From: Haliclona indistincta
Taxonomy: Eukaryota > Porifera > Demospongiae > Haplosclerida > Chalinidae
Direction of reading: 5' to 3'
Length of the DNA stretch: 64,000 nucleotides
NCBI GenBank assembly: GCA_964017065.1
Contig: OZ024784.1
Coordinates: 14,923,152 to 14,987,151, forward strand
Below are positions 44,817-56,004 of the stretch, piece by piece (within the stretch, counting starts at the first letter, position 1; each line of letters opens with the position of its first letter). The position numbers and the translations under genes are program-made. Under the pieces are notes generated by a model. The model did no database searches. It was given only the letters and a program-made list of their open reading frames with translations, and was not told the origin of the DNA.

Positions 44817-47800
44817 CTATTGTTTTAATAGTTGTTTAAATTTCTTGTCTGATATAGAAATTGCTTCAATGTGTTGGAACAAAGTGTCAGAGTCCACCAT
44901 AAACAGTCTGCTCAGTGATGGACCGATCTCCTCTATACTCCCTAGCTCCAGAACTGATGACTGATGCATTCTTAGTATACCTAAATAGATAAATTACATA
45001 GTCACTCTCAACTTTAGACTTTAATTCTGTTTGTAATCAGCGCCACCACAGCTAACACCCTGATATTGATTTTCATTAGATTATGTAGGGAATGGCCCAA
45101 ATTATATGTCTCTACAAACCATTTAGGTCACTCTAATGATCATTCCTCTTAGTAAGAATTGTTTAGTTGCTAATAAGCAACCACACCTAACCATGCAAAA
45201 CAGCATGAAAGTGACATTCTAGTAGCTGCATCTCTAGTGGCTAAAGAGCACAAGATGAAGCTAAGTGCTCATGAAACTAGTAATGTAAAGCGAGGCATTG
45301 AGCTATGGGTGACTTGGTCCTGCTGTCCTCAAACACCTTCAGGGGCGAGGAGCAGGAAGGGTTGGCAACACTAATACAAATTTATGGGACTAGTTTTACA
45401 GTTTTGAGTGGTTTGCCGAGATGTTCCAGCCATGTTTTTGCTTTTTAACTGTAAAATCGTGCTGAAGTTAGCAGGACATGCCATCGGCTGTTGCCAGACT
45501 TCAGCAAGAGAATTTGTATGAGACAAGCAAAGTCCAATGAATGGAATTGTGAATATTAACGCATGTAAAACAACTGTACAAATTGTGTCTTGAGGCAGCC
45601 ATGCCGCCAGATGCCAGTTACCACGATGCAGTCTGCCGACCTCCTGGCTGAGAAGGAGTCACAATTAATAAGTGGGCAGTACCTATGATATATTTGTCCA
45701 CCACACAGAGCCCTTGAGCATACAAATGATTCTTGATGATGGAGTAACTGACCTAGCGCTGTTCTAAACAGGAACACATCACCATCTCTGCAGAACATGT
45801 CCCAAACACGACACGCGACATCAAGAGGAAGAGATTTTGTGTACAAGGTAAAGATCCTAGAACATGAATAATACTCAAAATAACATAGAATTCAAATTCA
45901 CTTACCACTCAATAAGATAAAATTCTGGTGAAAAAGACAGAGTTTGAAAGTGAGTAAATAGACGGGGAAGGTTTTCTTTGAGAAGAGTTTGGAAGGCATT
46001 GAAATAAGGTTTCATCTAAGAAGAGGAGTGAGTTAGTGAGTGGTGCCGAAGCTGTGTCTCACCAGTTCTTGTTCAACCTTGAAGAAGGCAAGGTAGGAAG
46101 GCCTGTTGAGTAGGTTAGCCAGACAGATGAAGGCATCAGCAGCTTCCATGTTCAATAGCAGCACAGCAGCAAGAAAGGACATTCCTTGCACCTGAGACAG
46201 ACTATTATAACAGCACTATCAGGATTTATGTGAACTTACATAGCCGACATCAGGTCTGTAGCAGGCATAAGCTCCCAAAACATCATGAAGTGTTTGATGA
46301 AAGGGGCCGCCCTGGAATAAACAAGGATAGTATATCCTGACTGGAGGGGTCTACTGTTCACCTCTTGAAAGAATCCAAGTGTAGGAAATGTTCTCAATAT
46401 GTCTAGGTGGATCACTTCAACACTTTGTTCTCGACTGAGACTCTTCACTGAAGCAGAAGAGTCTTGATCAAGAAGAAGGCAGAGGCATAATTTATTATGC
46501 ATCATCATCATCACATTGACAGCTCACCACTTCTTTCTCTAGTAGCAGCCGCTGCTAACCGATCCTTGCATCTTCTCAAACAGATCTCATACAGTTCTAT
46601 AGCAACAATCAATAACCTCACATCATGTGACGGCGTGTTTACCAGGTGATATATTGAGCTCATTGCCAATGGCCTTCATCCACACATTCCCTCTCACTCC
46701 AGGTGGTAAACCAAGCCACCATAGGTCACGAACCTTCCGAGTGCCTCTTCTGTTGACAATGTAAACTAACATAATGTACAAACACTTTAAGCAAACTAAA
46801 CATTCGCTTGAACAACACATTGTGAAGGAAGGATGTAAGCCAGTGTGTGTACTATGGAGATATCTCACATTGCCTCCCATTTAGGAAGAATATCACTCCA
46901 CTGTCGCTGTGCTTCAGCTGCCAGCTTTTCCTTTTGCTGCTGCCTTTTCTTCTGTTTGAGAGCTTCCTCTGCTTCTCTTAGTTCTGTACAGAAATAATGC
47001 AGCCAGGTTATCACCCAAGGAGTTAATTGTTTGGGTTTGCGGATAATGCAGGATATGCATGTGTGTGTTGCCCACCCAGGCTAGGGTATGTGGTTCACAT
47101 GTCATGTGACCAGGTTTAGCAGTTTACAGACAGCATAGGAATGTACCTTTCTTCCTGGCAGCTGCGACCATTCCCTCATACATCTTTTGATGTCTCTTTT
47201 CCTCTGCTTTGGACTTAGCTGGAAGATTCCTATTGAACAAAAGACCTCATTCAACAACAGCCAATAACCATAATAATGATTATTATTTACAAACAAGCAC
47301 ACATGTTTTGTAACAAGTCTCTCTCTAACATTACCTTGGTCTGTTCTCTAAGATAAGTCCAGTTGTAGAGGTAGCAGCAACCATGGACTGACACATGGCG
47401 TCTGAACCACTTGCATAGGACAAGCTTTTCCTGGAATATGAGGAAACAAGTGTAGGATAACAATTTAATGAATGGTAACCAGTAGCTTCCTAAATTATAT
47501 GCTATTCAATTCTATTGAAGACATTCGTGTGTACAGCAGTTCATTTATAGCAGGTATTATAGTCTGAATAGTCACCATATGCACTACAACCACCTCCTCA
47601 CCGTTTTAAGAATGGTAGTTTTACGGTGGTCGATGGTTTTTGTTGAGAGGGTGGGACGGATGACGAGGGTGAGTGCTCACGGGAAACTGTAGCACCTGAG
47701 TCACTGACAGAGTGACCATTGCTGTTCATAGTCTCTACTCTTCTCATGAGGTGACGATGAACATCTTTAGGCGAGACCCCGCCTTCCCCTTCCTCTTCCC

Positions 47801-48143
47801 TTGAAGGTGGTGGTCTAGGCTCAAGGTACTCCAGGAGAGAGGGCTTAGCCTTCCCACACTCAGAGGATGAGCTGCCTGATTCACTTAGTTGTTCCTCTTC
47901 CCTGTTGTATTGTGGCTGGATGCTAGTGGTGTTCAGTTCTCCCTCCATTGAACCAGAAGTACTGCTCAAGCAAGGTTGGTTAGGACTGTCTGGCGCACTC
48001 ACACTACTGGCACGATCAGAGTTGTCGGTAATACCAGAATCCACTGTCAGTGTTTCCATGTCTTTGGTTGCTTGCTCTGATATGTGAAGCTTTTCAAGCT
48101 GTGATACAGAAGTGTCTTCTATAGTGGCCATAACCGAGGCCAT
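44817..48143 (-). CDS. TBC1D12/14: TBC1D12/TBC1D14-type Rab GTPase-activating protein, full-length copy
   Basis: TBC1D14 is a RAB11-linked regulator of recycling endosomes and autophagy, and TBC1D12 is its paralogue. The N-terminal exon (from ATG at 48143) is Ser/Pro/Glu-rich and disordered. Next come basic helical exons ([40 protein letters not shown]). The TBC domain starts [20 protein letters not shown] and contains [16 protein letters not shown] with the catalytic Arg (IxxDxxR) and [20 protein letters not shown] with the catalytic Gln. It continues through [20 protein letters not shown] and [20 protein letters not shown] and ends KFKQLLKQ. All match TBC1D12/14. The right edge of the duplication falls at 45988 in this gene, inside the exon encoding [11 protein letters not shown]. 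It is divergent from the polyamine oxidase gene. Confidence 0.9.
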
Positions 48144-48280
48144 AATCACTGCTATTTTCAGTATTACAGAAGGTGATCGAACAAAATAATAAGACGCAAT
48201 AATAATTATTACGGTAAGACACGCCTAGTACACTGTACTACTAAAAATAAAAATCCGTTACAAGTCTGTATATTTTTAGT

Positions 48281-48495
48281 ACAGTTGTTTGCGAAGATCT
48301 TGCATAACGGAAGCGAAAGCGGAAGTATGACGTTGGCGATGGCCAATCAAACGCACGTACGTAGGCGCTAGGCGCTAGGCTAGGCGTGACCAATTAACTG
48401 AAGCTGTACATACACGTGACGAATAGTGAATTTGATTGGTCAGCATCACACTTCCGCTTTCGCTTCTGTTATGCAAGATCTTCGCAAACAACTGT
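48281..48495. mobile_element. Foldback MITE with 46-bp inverted ends in the TBC1D12/14-polyamine oxidase promoter
   Basis: The left end starts ACAGTTGTTTGCGAAGATCT (48281) and the right end is its complement finishing at 48495. The 46-bp arms differ at one base and enclose about 123 bp. The ends are flanked by TA (GTACAG...CTGTAT), as expected for Tc1/mariner-type target duplication. The centre has CCAATCAAA and its complement TTTGATTGG, plus a short TAGGCG repeat. No coding capacity. Confidence 0.7.
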
Positions 48496-48505
48496 ATATA
48501 GTGTA

Positions 48506-48586
48506 AGGTAGGTACGGTTGCGCGATTTCTGTGAAATCGCGCAACCGTACCTACCTATATATAGGTAGGTACGGTTGCGCGATTTC
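48506..48586. repeat. 24-bp word in +,-,+ orientation (perfect double palindrome) upstream of polyamine oxidase
   Basis: AGGTAGGTACGGTTGCGCGA plus TTTC occupies 48506-48529. Its exact complement is at 48533-48556 (loop TGT), and the word returns at 48563-48586 (loop ATATAT). Either neighbouring pair can form a hairpin with a 24-bp perfect stem. It ends 51 bp before the start codon, so it lies in the promoter or 5' UTR. Confidence 0.95.
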
Positions 48587-48637
48587 AAAGTGATTTTCTT
48601 CTCTTGTGGGCATTTTGCTCGGCATTTTGTAATAATA

Positions 48638-50137
48638 ATGGCGTCGCGAGTGGTAATCGTTGGTGGCGGTTTCGCAGGCATAGGAGCTGCTCACAGGTTG
48701 TCCTCCTGCCAAGATTTTAAGATCACTCTCCTGGAGGCTTCGTCACAGTTGGGCGGTAGAGTATGCAGTATTTGCTCTCCTGACAGCAGCTATGCCATCG
48801 AGCTCGGTGCTACGTACATACACGGCGAAGAAGGAAATTCACTGTATGAAATTGCGAGAAAAAAGGGAATGGCATTAAAAGATAACGACCTCTCATCCGA
48901 AAAGAAACCAAAATCTGACAATGTTGAAGAATTGATTGTTCTCAGCAATGGAGAAGAGATTCCACAGCAGGAGTTTGAATATTATTTTGAGATAGTAACG
49001 TTCATTATCGAGGAATTAGTCAAGTGCGCCAAGAATGATGACTGGAGTATAGTAATCAACCACCACGATCTCATATGGGCCAAAACCAGTGAAGACACCA
49101 AAACTCCGCCTGCAAATGTCACTCAATATGTTCGTCGTCGTTTTCATCAAGTCACTGCTGATGATCATGCAAATCTTCAGCAGCAGTATCCTGATGCTAC
49201 GTGGCGTCCTCACCATATTATGGAGTGTCTGATGCGGGAAGAGGCTGTGACTAATGGCACTCCTCTATCACTCGATGTTGACATACCATCTTATGGTGAG
49301 TTTGAATTTCCTCTTGGGGACCCTGCTATTTTGGTGAAGGGTGGCTACAAGAGGTTAGTAAAGGAAGTAACGCAGAGCATAATGGACTATGTTCAATTGA
49401 ACAAGGAAGTCACTAACATACAACAGGTTTCTCAGAATAATGAAACCACAGATGGTCCTGTTGTTGTCACATGCTCTGATGGGTCAGTATATCATGCTGA
49501 TCATGTCATCATAACTGTCTCTTTGGGTGTACTAAAGAAATGGACTCTTACTACCAACAGCGTGTTTTCTCCTCCCCTACCTATGTGTAAACTGGATGCT
49601 GTCCATAGGCTAGGATTTGGTGTTGTCTACAAGGTTGCATTAGAGTTCTCTCAACCTTTGGTGCCTATTGAGTACAGATCTATCAAGTTGTGTTATCTAA
49701 AAGAAGACGAAGTGTCTCTTCCACCACTGCGAGACCGACACACACTGGACAGAGTTGGGGACACTAATATCTGGATGGACTGGTTTTGTGGTGAGAATGC
49801 TGTAGAGGTAGCTAGCCTCACTGACAAACAACTGGCTGAGGAAATATCACAGATACTGGAAAAATTTTTGGGTCACCCAGTTGAAAGACCGAGAGTGATT
49901 CGCCCAGCGAACTGGGCCAGTAATCCTCATTTCTTGGGAAGCTATTCGTACAACACACCAGGTACTAACCACAGAATGAGAGACGACCTTGCTGAGCCAA
50001 TAGATGGTAGTACTTCACTTCAGCTACTGTTCGCAGGTGAAGCTACTCACTCCTCTCTCTACTCTACAACTAACGGAGCATATGACACTGGAGTGCGAGA
50101 GGCAGAACGCCTCTTGAAACACTATAATTCAAATTAG
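48638..50137 (+). CDS. Polyamine oxidase (spermine oxidase / N1-acetylpolyamine oxidase-like), intronless
   Basis: This is an FAD-dependent amine oxidase of about 499 residues that oxidises polyamines to aldehyde and H2O2. The dinucleotide-binding motif is at the N-terminus (MASRVVIVGGGFAGIGAAHR), followed by LLEASSQLGGRV and ELGATYIHGEEGNSLYEIA. The last resembles human SMOX (ELGATWIHG) more than PAOX and keeps the active-site His. The C-terminal FAD block is LLFAGEATHSSLYSTTNGAY then DTGVREAERLL. The end YNSN is not a peroxisomal PTS1 signal, so a cytosolic or nuclear location is more likely. The whole gene is one exon although its neighbours have many introns, so a retrocopy or intron loss is possible. 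No poly-A tract was found. ATG at 48638 chosen because the Rossmann motif follows directly. Confidence 0.93.
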   Translation: MASRVVIVGGGFAGIGAAHRLSSCQDFKITLLEASSQLGGRVCSICSPDSSYAIELGATYIHGEEGNSLYEIARKKGMALKDNDLSSEKKPKSDNVEELIVLSNGEEIPQQEFEYYFEIVTFIIEELVKCAKNDDWSIVINHHDLIWAKTSEDTKTPPANVTQYVRRRFHQVTADDHANLQQQYPDATWRPHHIMECLMREEAVTNGTPLSLDVDIPSYGEFEFPLGDPAILVKGGYKRLVKEVTQSIMDYVQLNKEVTNIQQVSQNNETTDGPVVVTCSDGSVYHADHVIITVSLGVLKKWTLTTNSVFSPPLPMCKLDAVHRLGFGVVYKVALEFSQPLVPIEYRSIKLCYLKEDEVSLPPLRDRHTLDRVGDTNIWMDWFCGENAVEVASLTDKQLAEEISQILEKFLGHPVERPRVIRPANWASNPHFLGSYSYNTPGTNHRMRDDLAEPIDGSTSLQLLFAGEATHSSLYSTTNGAYDTGVREAERLLKHYNSN

Positions 50138-50310
50138 AACTCATAATTATCATCAAAATTATTTTTAGTATTTTTATTCTCACAAGAAATTCTGATGAGA
50201 CAACATAGTAAAAAATGTGCTATAACACGGCATACTGTGATCACACGACAACGCAAAGTGTCACTGGTAGTATGATTTGATAGAGACATAGATATCCAGG
50301 TGATAATAAT

Positions 50311-53300
50311 TTATCTTCTCTTTGGTGGGAGCTTTGGAGGACTGGCACTAATTTCAGGGTGAGCCCCTGTTGATTGATAAAAACATTTGAACTGTAACTT
50401 TGTCTTTCGATGAAATTCTTCGGATATTTTCAAGGCTCTGTGTAGCACAAACACTCAACATAATTATTGCACAAACAGAAAGATAAACACATACTCAGGT
50501 GGATCATATAGAATACCCAGAAGATCAACAGCCATCTTGAAGTTCTTTCTATAGAGGAAGGCAATGTACAAATTAAAAGTACAAATGCTGTTCCAGCTCA
50601 CTTTGATGTTTCACTCATGTGGGAAAAAAGAGTCTCTCGCAAAATTCGTAGCTCAATGAAAGCCTAAAAAATACAATCACGGTTAATGCATGCATTCTGG
50701 TGAATGCCAGCTGCTCACATAAAGTGCTCCTTCTTCACTAAAGCTTCCAATTTCTTGTAATTCGCTGAGCATTTGTGAGCTAACCTGTCCTACTAACTCG
50801 AGCAGCACTCTCTTTGTCATGTCTCCAGACACAGCATATACCTGACAGCAACAGCAATCACACACACACCACACACACTCACACATACCTCGGCGTGAAC
50901 ATGTACTAGATACAACAACACGTTAGTGATGTAGTTCCGTACTCCAGTAGGTGGAGTTTTGGTGAGCCAGTTGAAGTAACCAGCATGCATGCCAGGTTTC
51001 ACAAGCTGATCCAAGTGAAACTCCTTCAAACTAAGGTACTTCTCAAAAACCTGTCTATCAAGATCGTCAAGCATAGCCTGAAATTCCTAAAATGCATGAA
51101 AAACAAAGTAGCCCTGTGATAAGATGTTAGCATCACTCACAATCTCTTCCCTGCTGTTTTCTGGGTATCCATTGCCTACAAAACAGTCTATCAGACGTGG
51201 ACCAACATGAGACTTGGTGTAGCTTGAGTTGCTGAGTATCAAAAGCAGCTTCTCCTCCTGGCACGGCTGTGGCGCACCGCCGGTATCATCATCATCAGGT
51301 TCTCTAGGCCTCTCATCACTGATGACACAACAAACATCAAGCACTACAGCAGGTACACTACTTACCTCTCTGTTTCCTCTTCATTAGACAAGCAGTGAAG
51401 GCATCCTACAAAGTCCTACTCAGCAAGGTAAAGCAATAACTCCAATGTAATACAGGACAACATACCTCCAGTAGTCCCTGAAAGAACCCACTAGTAGACT
51501 CCAGTAAAGATCTACTGTGCTCCTGTACAATAATACCAACATCACAGACTGTATGGGCATGCACTAGCACGCACCGGAACCTCTCCAAAGTGGTTCTCAA
51601 CAACAATTTCTCTGAGTGTGATAAGCACCTGTACCACTATGTTTTCAAACAGCACTGGCTGAAAAACAACAGCAAAATATCAAAACTCGCACAGCCGCAT
51701 GATAACAACTTACTAAGCTAGTGATGACCATTCCCTCCTCTGCTTGAACCCTCCAATCCTCTCTTTCATGCAGCACTTCAATATCTGAAAATGCAAGGCA
51801 GTAGAGTAGAGTAAGGAGTGTGAATAAGGTGCACTGACCTTTGGCTGTATTGTAGAATAATGTTTCACTACACAAAGATCGAACATTGACTGACAACTGT
51901 TGAACAAGGAACAACGCATCATCCAACAATTCAATCTCCTTGAGATACTTTAAACTGGCTCTGGTAGATAAAATAACCAACATAATTACTGACTATGTGT
52001 GTGATTACACACATACCGAATGCGACGGACACACAGTGGTAACCAAGCTCCACAGCTTTCATTGAGATCTTCAGTGAATGGCAACCACTCTCCTAACTTA
52101 TCTATCCTCTCCTTGGGCAAATGCTCAAGAGCGTCTTTGAATAGAGCAGCATTGACCATATCAGTATACACTTCAGTAACATCTTGTACCATGCGCTGTG
52201 TGTAAATAATAATAATAAAATCATGTACTAAATATGATGTCATGTCATGCTCACATTAAACTCAGCTTTTTTGTTGAGATTTTCTGATATAACTTCTTCC
52301 TGTTGCTCACTCAACATGGACTAATAATTTATATGCAACAGTGATTTTAAGCATCGCTGTTTGTCTGTTAACTCACAGTAATGATGGTCTTGCTAAAGTA
52401 AGCTTGCCCCAGTCTCCACAAACTGGGCAGGCTCTTGTTGATCTGTTCAATCAGTTCTTCAACAAACTGGATTCGCTTTGGCTTGCCGTGGTCGGCACTG
52501 CGAAGCTCTCCGTCAAAACCCTTCTTGGGACCCGCGCCTCGTATGCTGTGTGAGTATGCAAGGCCTCCTCCACTGGACTGGCTGATATTAGAGAGTGTGC
52601 GAGCATGTGAACGCACTGAGCCATCCTCAGACAAATCAGTCACCTCTGAGCAGTGAGTGAAAACAAGGAGTACCTGTACCTCTGTCTTACCTAGAGATGG
52701 CTCAGGAGCTTGCTGATGCTTTTTCTTGCAGGCATACATAATGTCCAGTGCCCATTGATGCACTTGTTCAATACACTCCCAAGCTGGATCACCATTATAT
52801 TCTAGACCAAGAAGATGCCTAAGAAACAGGAATGAACAATTGTTTTTTTTTCCGCTCGCTTTCATCTTTCTCACTTGATAAGGCTCTTCTGCTCATCTAA
52901 AGTGCAAGGATTGGTGAACAACTGGGTTTTGAGATCCGTCCTTAGCCTGCTCACATGATTTTCCACTTCTTGCATAACTAAAGAGAACACACACACACAT
53001 TGATGCACAGTAGATCAAGACTCACTACCCACCTTTAGCAAATACATTCACCTGTGTACCAGCAAACAGAGACTTGGCACGTTCGTAGTCATTGGTAACT
53101 ATCTCGTAGTCTCCCTAATGCGAAATAACAATAACAACATAATAATTACACAGACACCCACGTTTCTTATATTCCTTTCAATGCTACGAGGTAGGTTGAA
53201 GAGAAAGCGATATCTCTGCAACACAGTCAGAGCATTCCTAGCCGTGTCAGCCTTCACTTTGCTCTTGAGGACACCTTCAAACAGCGCCCTAGCGTCTCCT

Positions 53301-54376
53301 GTAGCTCCTGTATAGAATAACAATAGTCAGCATCTCTATTTGGGGATACTACCCTTTACCTTTCAGCAAGTGTTCCACCTTGTCAGTGATGGAGCCTCCT
53401 TCACTCTCACTCTCATTCCTAATGAGCAGCTCATTCACATGTGAACAAATCGTTAAGAAAACATAGCAACTGTTCGTCTCAAGAGAGGCAAGAATATATT
53501 ATAGATCAAGCACCCTTTTTAAAACAAACCCTGTGCTCAATGCATGGTTCTCTCTTCTTGTGAGCACATGCATAATTATGTGTGTATAATAGGATATCAG
53601 AAAGTGTGTCGTAGCATTTTATAAACGAGTCGAGATTATCTTTTATGAACTTTCCAGGAGCAGCTCTGCTTCTTTCCACTTCACTGCGCAGGTTGTCACA
53701 GCCATTGCATAGTTGCTGATAGCTTGTCCCACAGTGGTTCTCCAATAGGTACATCACTGGATTAAAGTTCTCCGCTAAAAGATTACCACTCCCTGGGTAA
53801 GTATGAGAGAGAAAGATTCAACGGTACAGGAGGAAAGAGTATTGTCACCTTCAGGGCAGAGCTTGCGTATATTCTCTTGAGACATTCTGCGTGATCCATC
53901 CATGAAACCCATGGGGTCCTTGTGAGTCGTCATGACTCTGTCACTCTGCTGTGCTGCTGCCCCAAACTCAAACATATCCCAGTTCTCTTCAACCCACATT
54001 GCTGACACTGTCATAGGATCAACATCTGTGTAAGAAAATACAGCACGGTGTAATGTAGCAGTGCCTATGATGTTCACTTACATGTGGTCTTTTTCTCAGG
54101 TGGTGCAGTACCAGTGAAGTAGACGGAGCAGGTCCCGACTCCACCAGAGATTGTGGTCACTATGATGCTTCCTTTACGATAGCCTTCCCCAGCCTGGCAC
54201 ACTAGCTTGGATGGTGACAACCACTCCACCCATTCCAAACATTCTTGACCACATATGTTCACACTGGCTACATCAGCTATCCCAATACCGAGGTTCTCTC
54301 CCCATATCTTGATCTTAGTCCCAGGAGGCCCTTCACATGGAGACACTCCGTTTACCAGTGGCGGAAAACCACTCAT
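50311..54376 (-). CDS. EXOC2: Exocyst complex component 2 (Sec5)
   Basis: Sec5 is an exocyst subunit that tethers secretory vesicles and binds Ral GTPases. The N-terminal IPT/TIG domain reads PPLVNGVSPCEGPPGTKIKI, WGENLGIGIADVASVNICG, GSIIVTTISGGVGT, matching the human Ral-binding domain. The following exons match EXOC2 through the length of the protein: MYLLENHCGTSYQQL, ARNALTVLQRYRFLFNLPRS, EYNGDPAWECIEQVHQWA, RIQFVEELIEQINKSLPSLW, EKYLSLKEFHLDQLVKPGMH, AGYFNWLTKTPPTGVRNYI. The last exon ends in a Pro/Lys tail (SASPPKLPPKRR) before TAA at 50311-50313. About 20 exons with short introns. The start at 54376 faces UNG with 225 bp between start codons. Confidence 0.93.
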
Positions 54377-54601
54377 ATCTAACTGCTCAGACGAGAAATG
54401 ATATGATTGATCGGGCTGCAGTTCGATGACTCACTTGTAGCTAGTCTGTGAACACTCAGTAAATGCTGCTGTGTTTGAGACGGGGGCGGAGACGATAGAG
54501 CTGTGTACACGGGAGATTACGGAGGTGAACAATTTGCTTGCGCGGTAAACCAAACCAAACTGGCGGTAAAACACGTGAACCCCACCCAGCTGATCTGAGA
54601 A
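54377..54601. promoter_or_regulatory. Divergent promoter region, EXOC2 / UNG
   Basis: 225 bp between divergent start codons with a GC box (GGGGGCGG at about 54482-54489). No TATA box recognised. Confidence 0.35.
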
Positions 54602-55961
54602 ATGCCTCCGAAAAAGCTGTCCGTTCCAGCTAGTAAGATGAGATCCCTGCAAATTTCTAGCTTCTTCAAAAAAGCAGAATCTCCTAAGACAAGGAAAAGG
54701 TGGAGCAATCATGAGCTGTTTCATCGAGTGTTTCATAGATGATGCCTCGATCATGCCCTTCTGTCTCTCTCACTCAGATCTATCTCTGACGACAGTAGCA
54801 CTGACTCCAATGATCCCAGTCCCAAAAGACAGATGCGAGAATCCAGTGTACCAATAGAAGAATTGTCAGACGCTAGTGTTGTAGAAAAGAAGAGGATCGC
54901 AGAGGCCAAGCTGTGGTCTAGAAAACTAGGTGCAGGTTCACTGGGTGCATCCTGGATGAAGACACTAGTACCGGAGTTTAAAAAACAATATTTTATTGAG
55001 GTGAATAAACCGGGGAGGAAATAATGATTGCTGTTACTTTTTGTAGCTGATGGAATTCGTATCAGAAGAACGGAAACGCCATCAAGTGTACCCACCTGGT
55101 GACTATTGTGTGCTTGTGTGTGATCCATTGAATAATGTAATCCTTCCTCAGCAAATGATGTGTTCTCATGGACAACAGCGTGTGACATTGAGAACATCAA
55201 AGTTGTCATTTTAGGCCAGGATCCTTATCATGGACCTAACCAAGCTCACGGTATATGACTAACAATGATATCTTGTGTGAATTAATGATGCTGTTCTAAA
55301 GGTCTATGTTTCAGTGTGAGAGCTGGCGTCTTGCCTCCTCCCAGGTCAGTTGGAACTCTGCATTACTGATTAAATGTCTATTTCTCATCAGTTTGATCAA
55401 CATGTACAAGGAACTAACACAATCTATTGAAGGCTTCAGTAGACCAGACCATGGCTATCTCATGGGATGGGCTAGACAAGGTGAAACACAACAAAAAATA
55501 ATATTATTGATACTTGACCATTTAATTATTCAGGAGTCTTGTTGCTCAATGCATGCCTGACTGTGAGACACAAGCAACCAAACTCTCATGCAGGAAAGGT
55601 AAGAACAGTAGGTGTGTTGTAGTCGTGTGTAGCTGGTTGTGTAGGGATGGGAGAGACTAACTGATGCAGTTATTCACTGGCTCAATGATCATCGTAGCAG
55701 CATAGTGTTCTTACTGTGGGGAGCGTATGCTCAAAAGAAGGGAGCATTCATTAACAAAGTAAGGCACAGTCTGTTCACTATAGGATTACTCCATCTCACC
55801 TCACACAGAGAAAGCACCATGTCCTCCAGTCTCCTCATCCCTCTCCTTTGTCAGCTAGTAGAGGTTTCTTTGGCTGTGGTCATTTCAAGGAGGCTAACAG
55901 ACTATTAGAGCAGCAGGGCCAGACACCCATCAACTGGGCTCGTCTTCCCCGAGATCAGTGA
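54602..55961 (+). CDS. UNG: Uracil-DNA glycosylase (family 1 UDG)
   Basis: UNG removes uracil from DNA in base excision repair. The basic N-terminus contains LQISSFFKK close to residue 20, resembling the PCNA-binding motif of human UNG2 (TLYSFF) but with Ser where Gln is usual. The catalytic domain holds [20 protein letters not shown] (water-activating Asp), [24 protein letters not shown] and [17 protein letters not shown] (DNA minor-groove loop with catalytic His). It ends NWARLPRDQ before TGA. All signature motifs are present, so activity is expected. Exons are joined across introns of 50-80 bp. The first is about 54693-54770. The gene converges on the unrecognised minus-strand gene, 43 bp beyond its stop. 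Confidence 0.94.
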
Positions 55962-56004
55962 CTGCTTAGCTACACCTTCAACATTATCATAATCTCCTAC
56001 ATTA

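Larger units (their letters stand above)
27991..45988 (+). repeat. Tandem segmental duplication, copy 2 (about 18.0 kb)
   Basis: Direct repeat of 10533-27990. It begins at ATGGTGCAATATGCATTGCA directly after GAGAAGAGT and ends at GAGAAGAGT before TTGGAAGGC. It is about 540 bp longer, mainly because of the element at 31240-31995. Several other indels exist, for example a 77-bp deletion in the hydrolase and a local 48-bp duplication near 37950-38056 in a RAD50 intron. The SRCR part (41559-44441) is collinear with copy 1 at a constant offset of 18041. Confidence 0.95.

Noticed and set aside
10533..45988. Treating the two blocks simply as unmerged alleles.
   Set aside because: Not excluded, but the block is joined without a gap across 3 shared bases, and each edge truncates a gene in the way expected of a true tandem duplication. 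Kept as an alternative in the finding.
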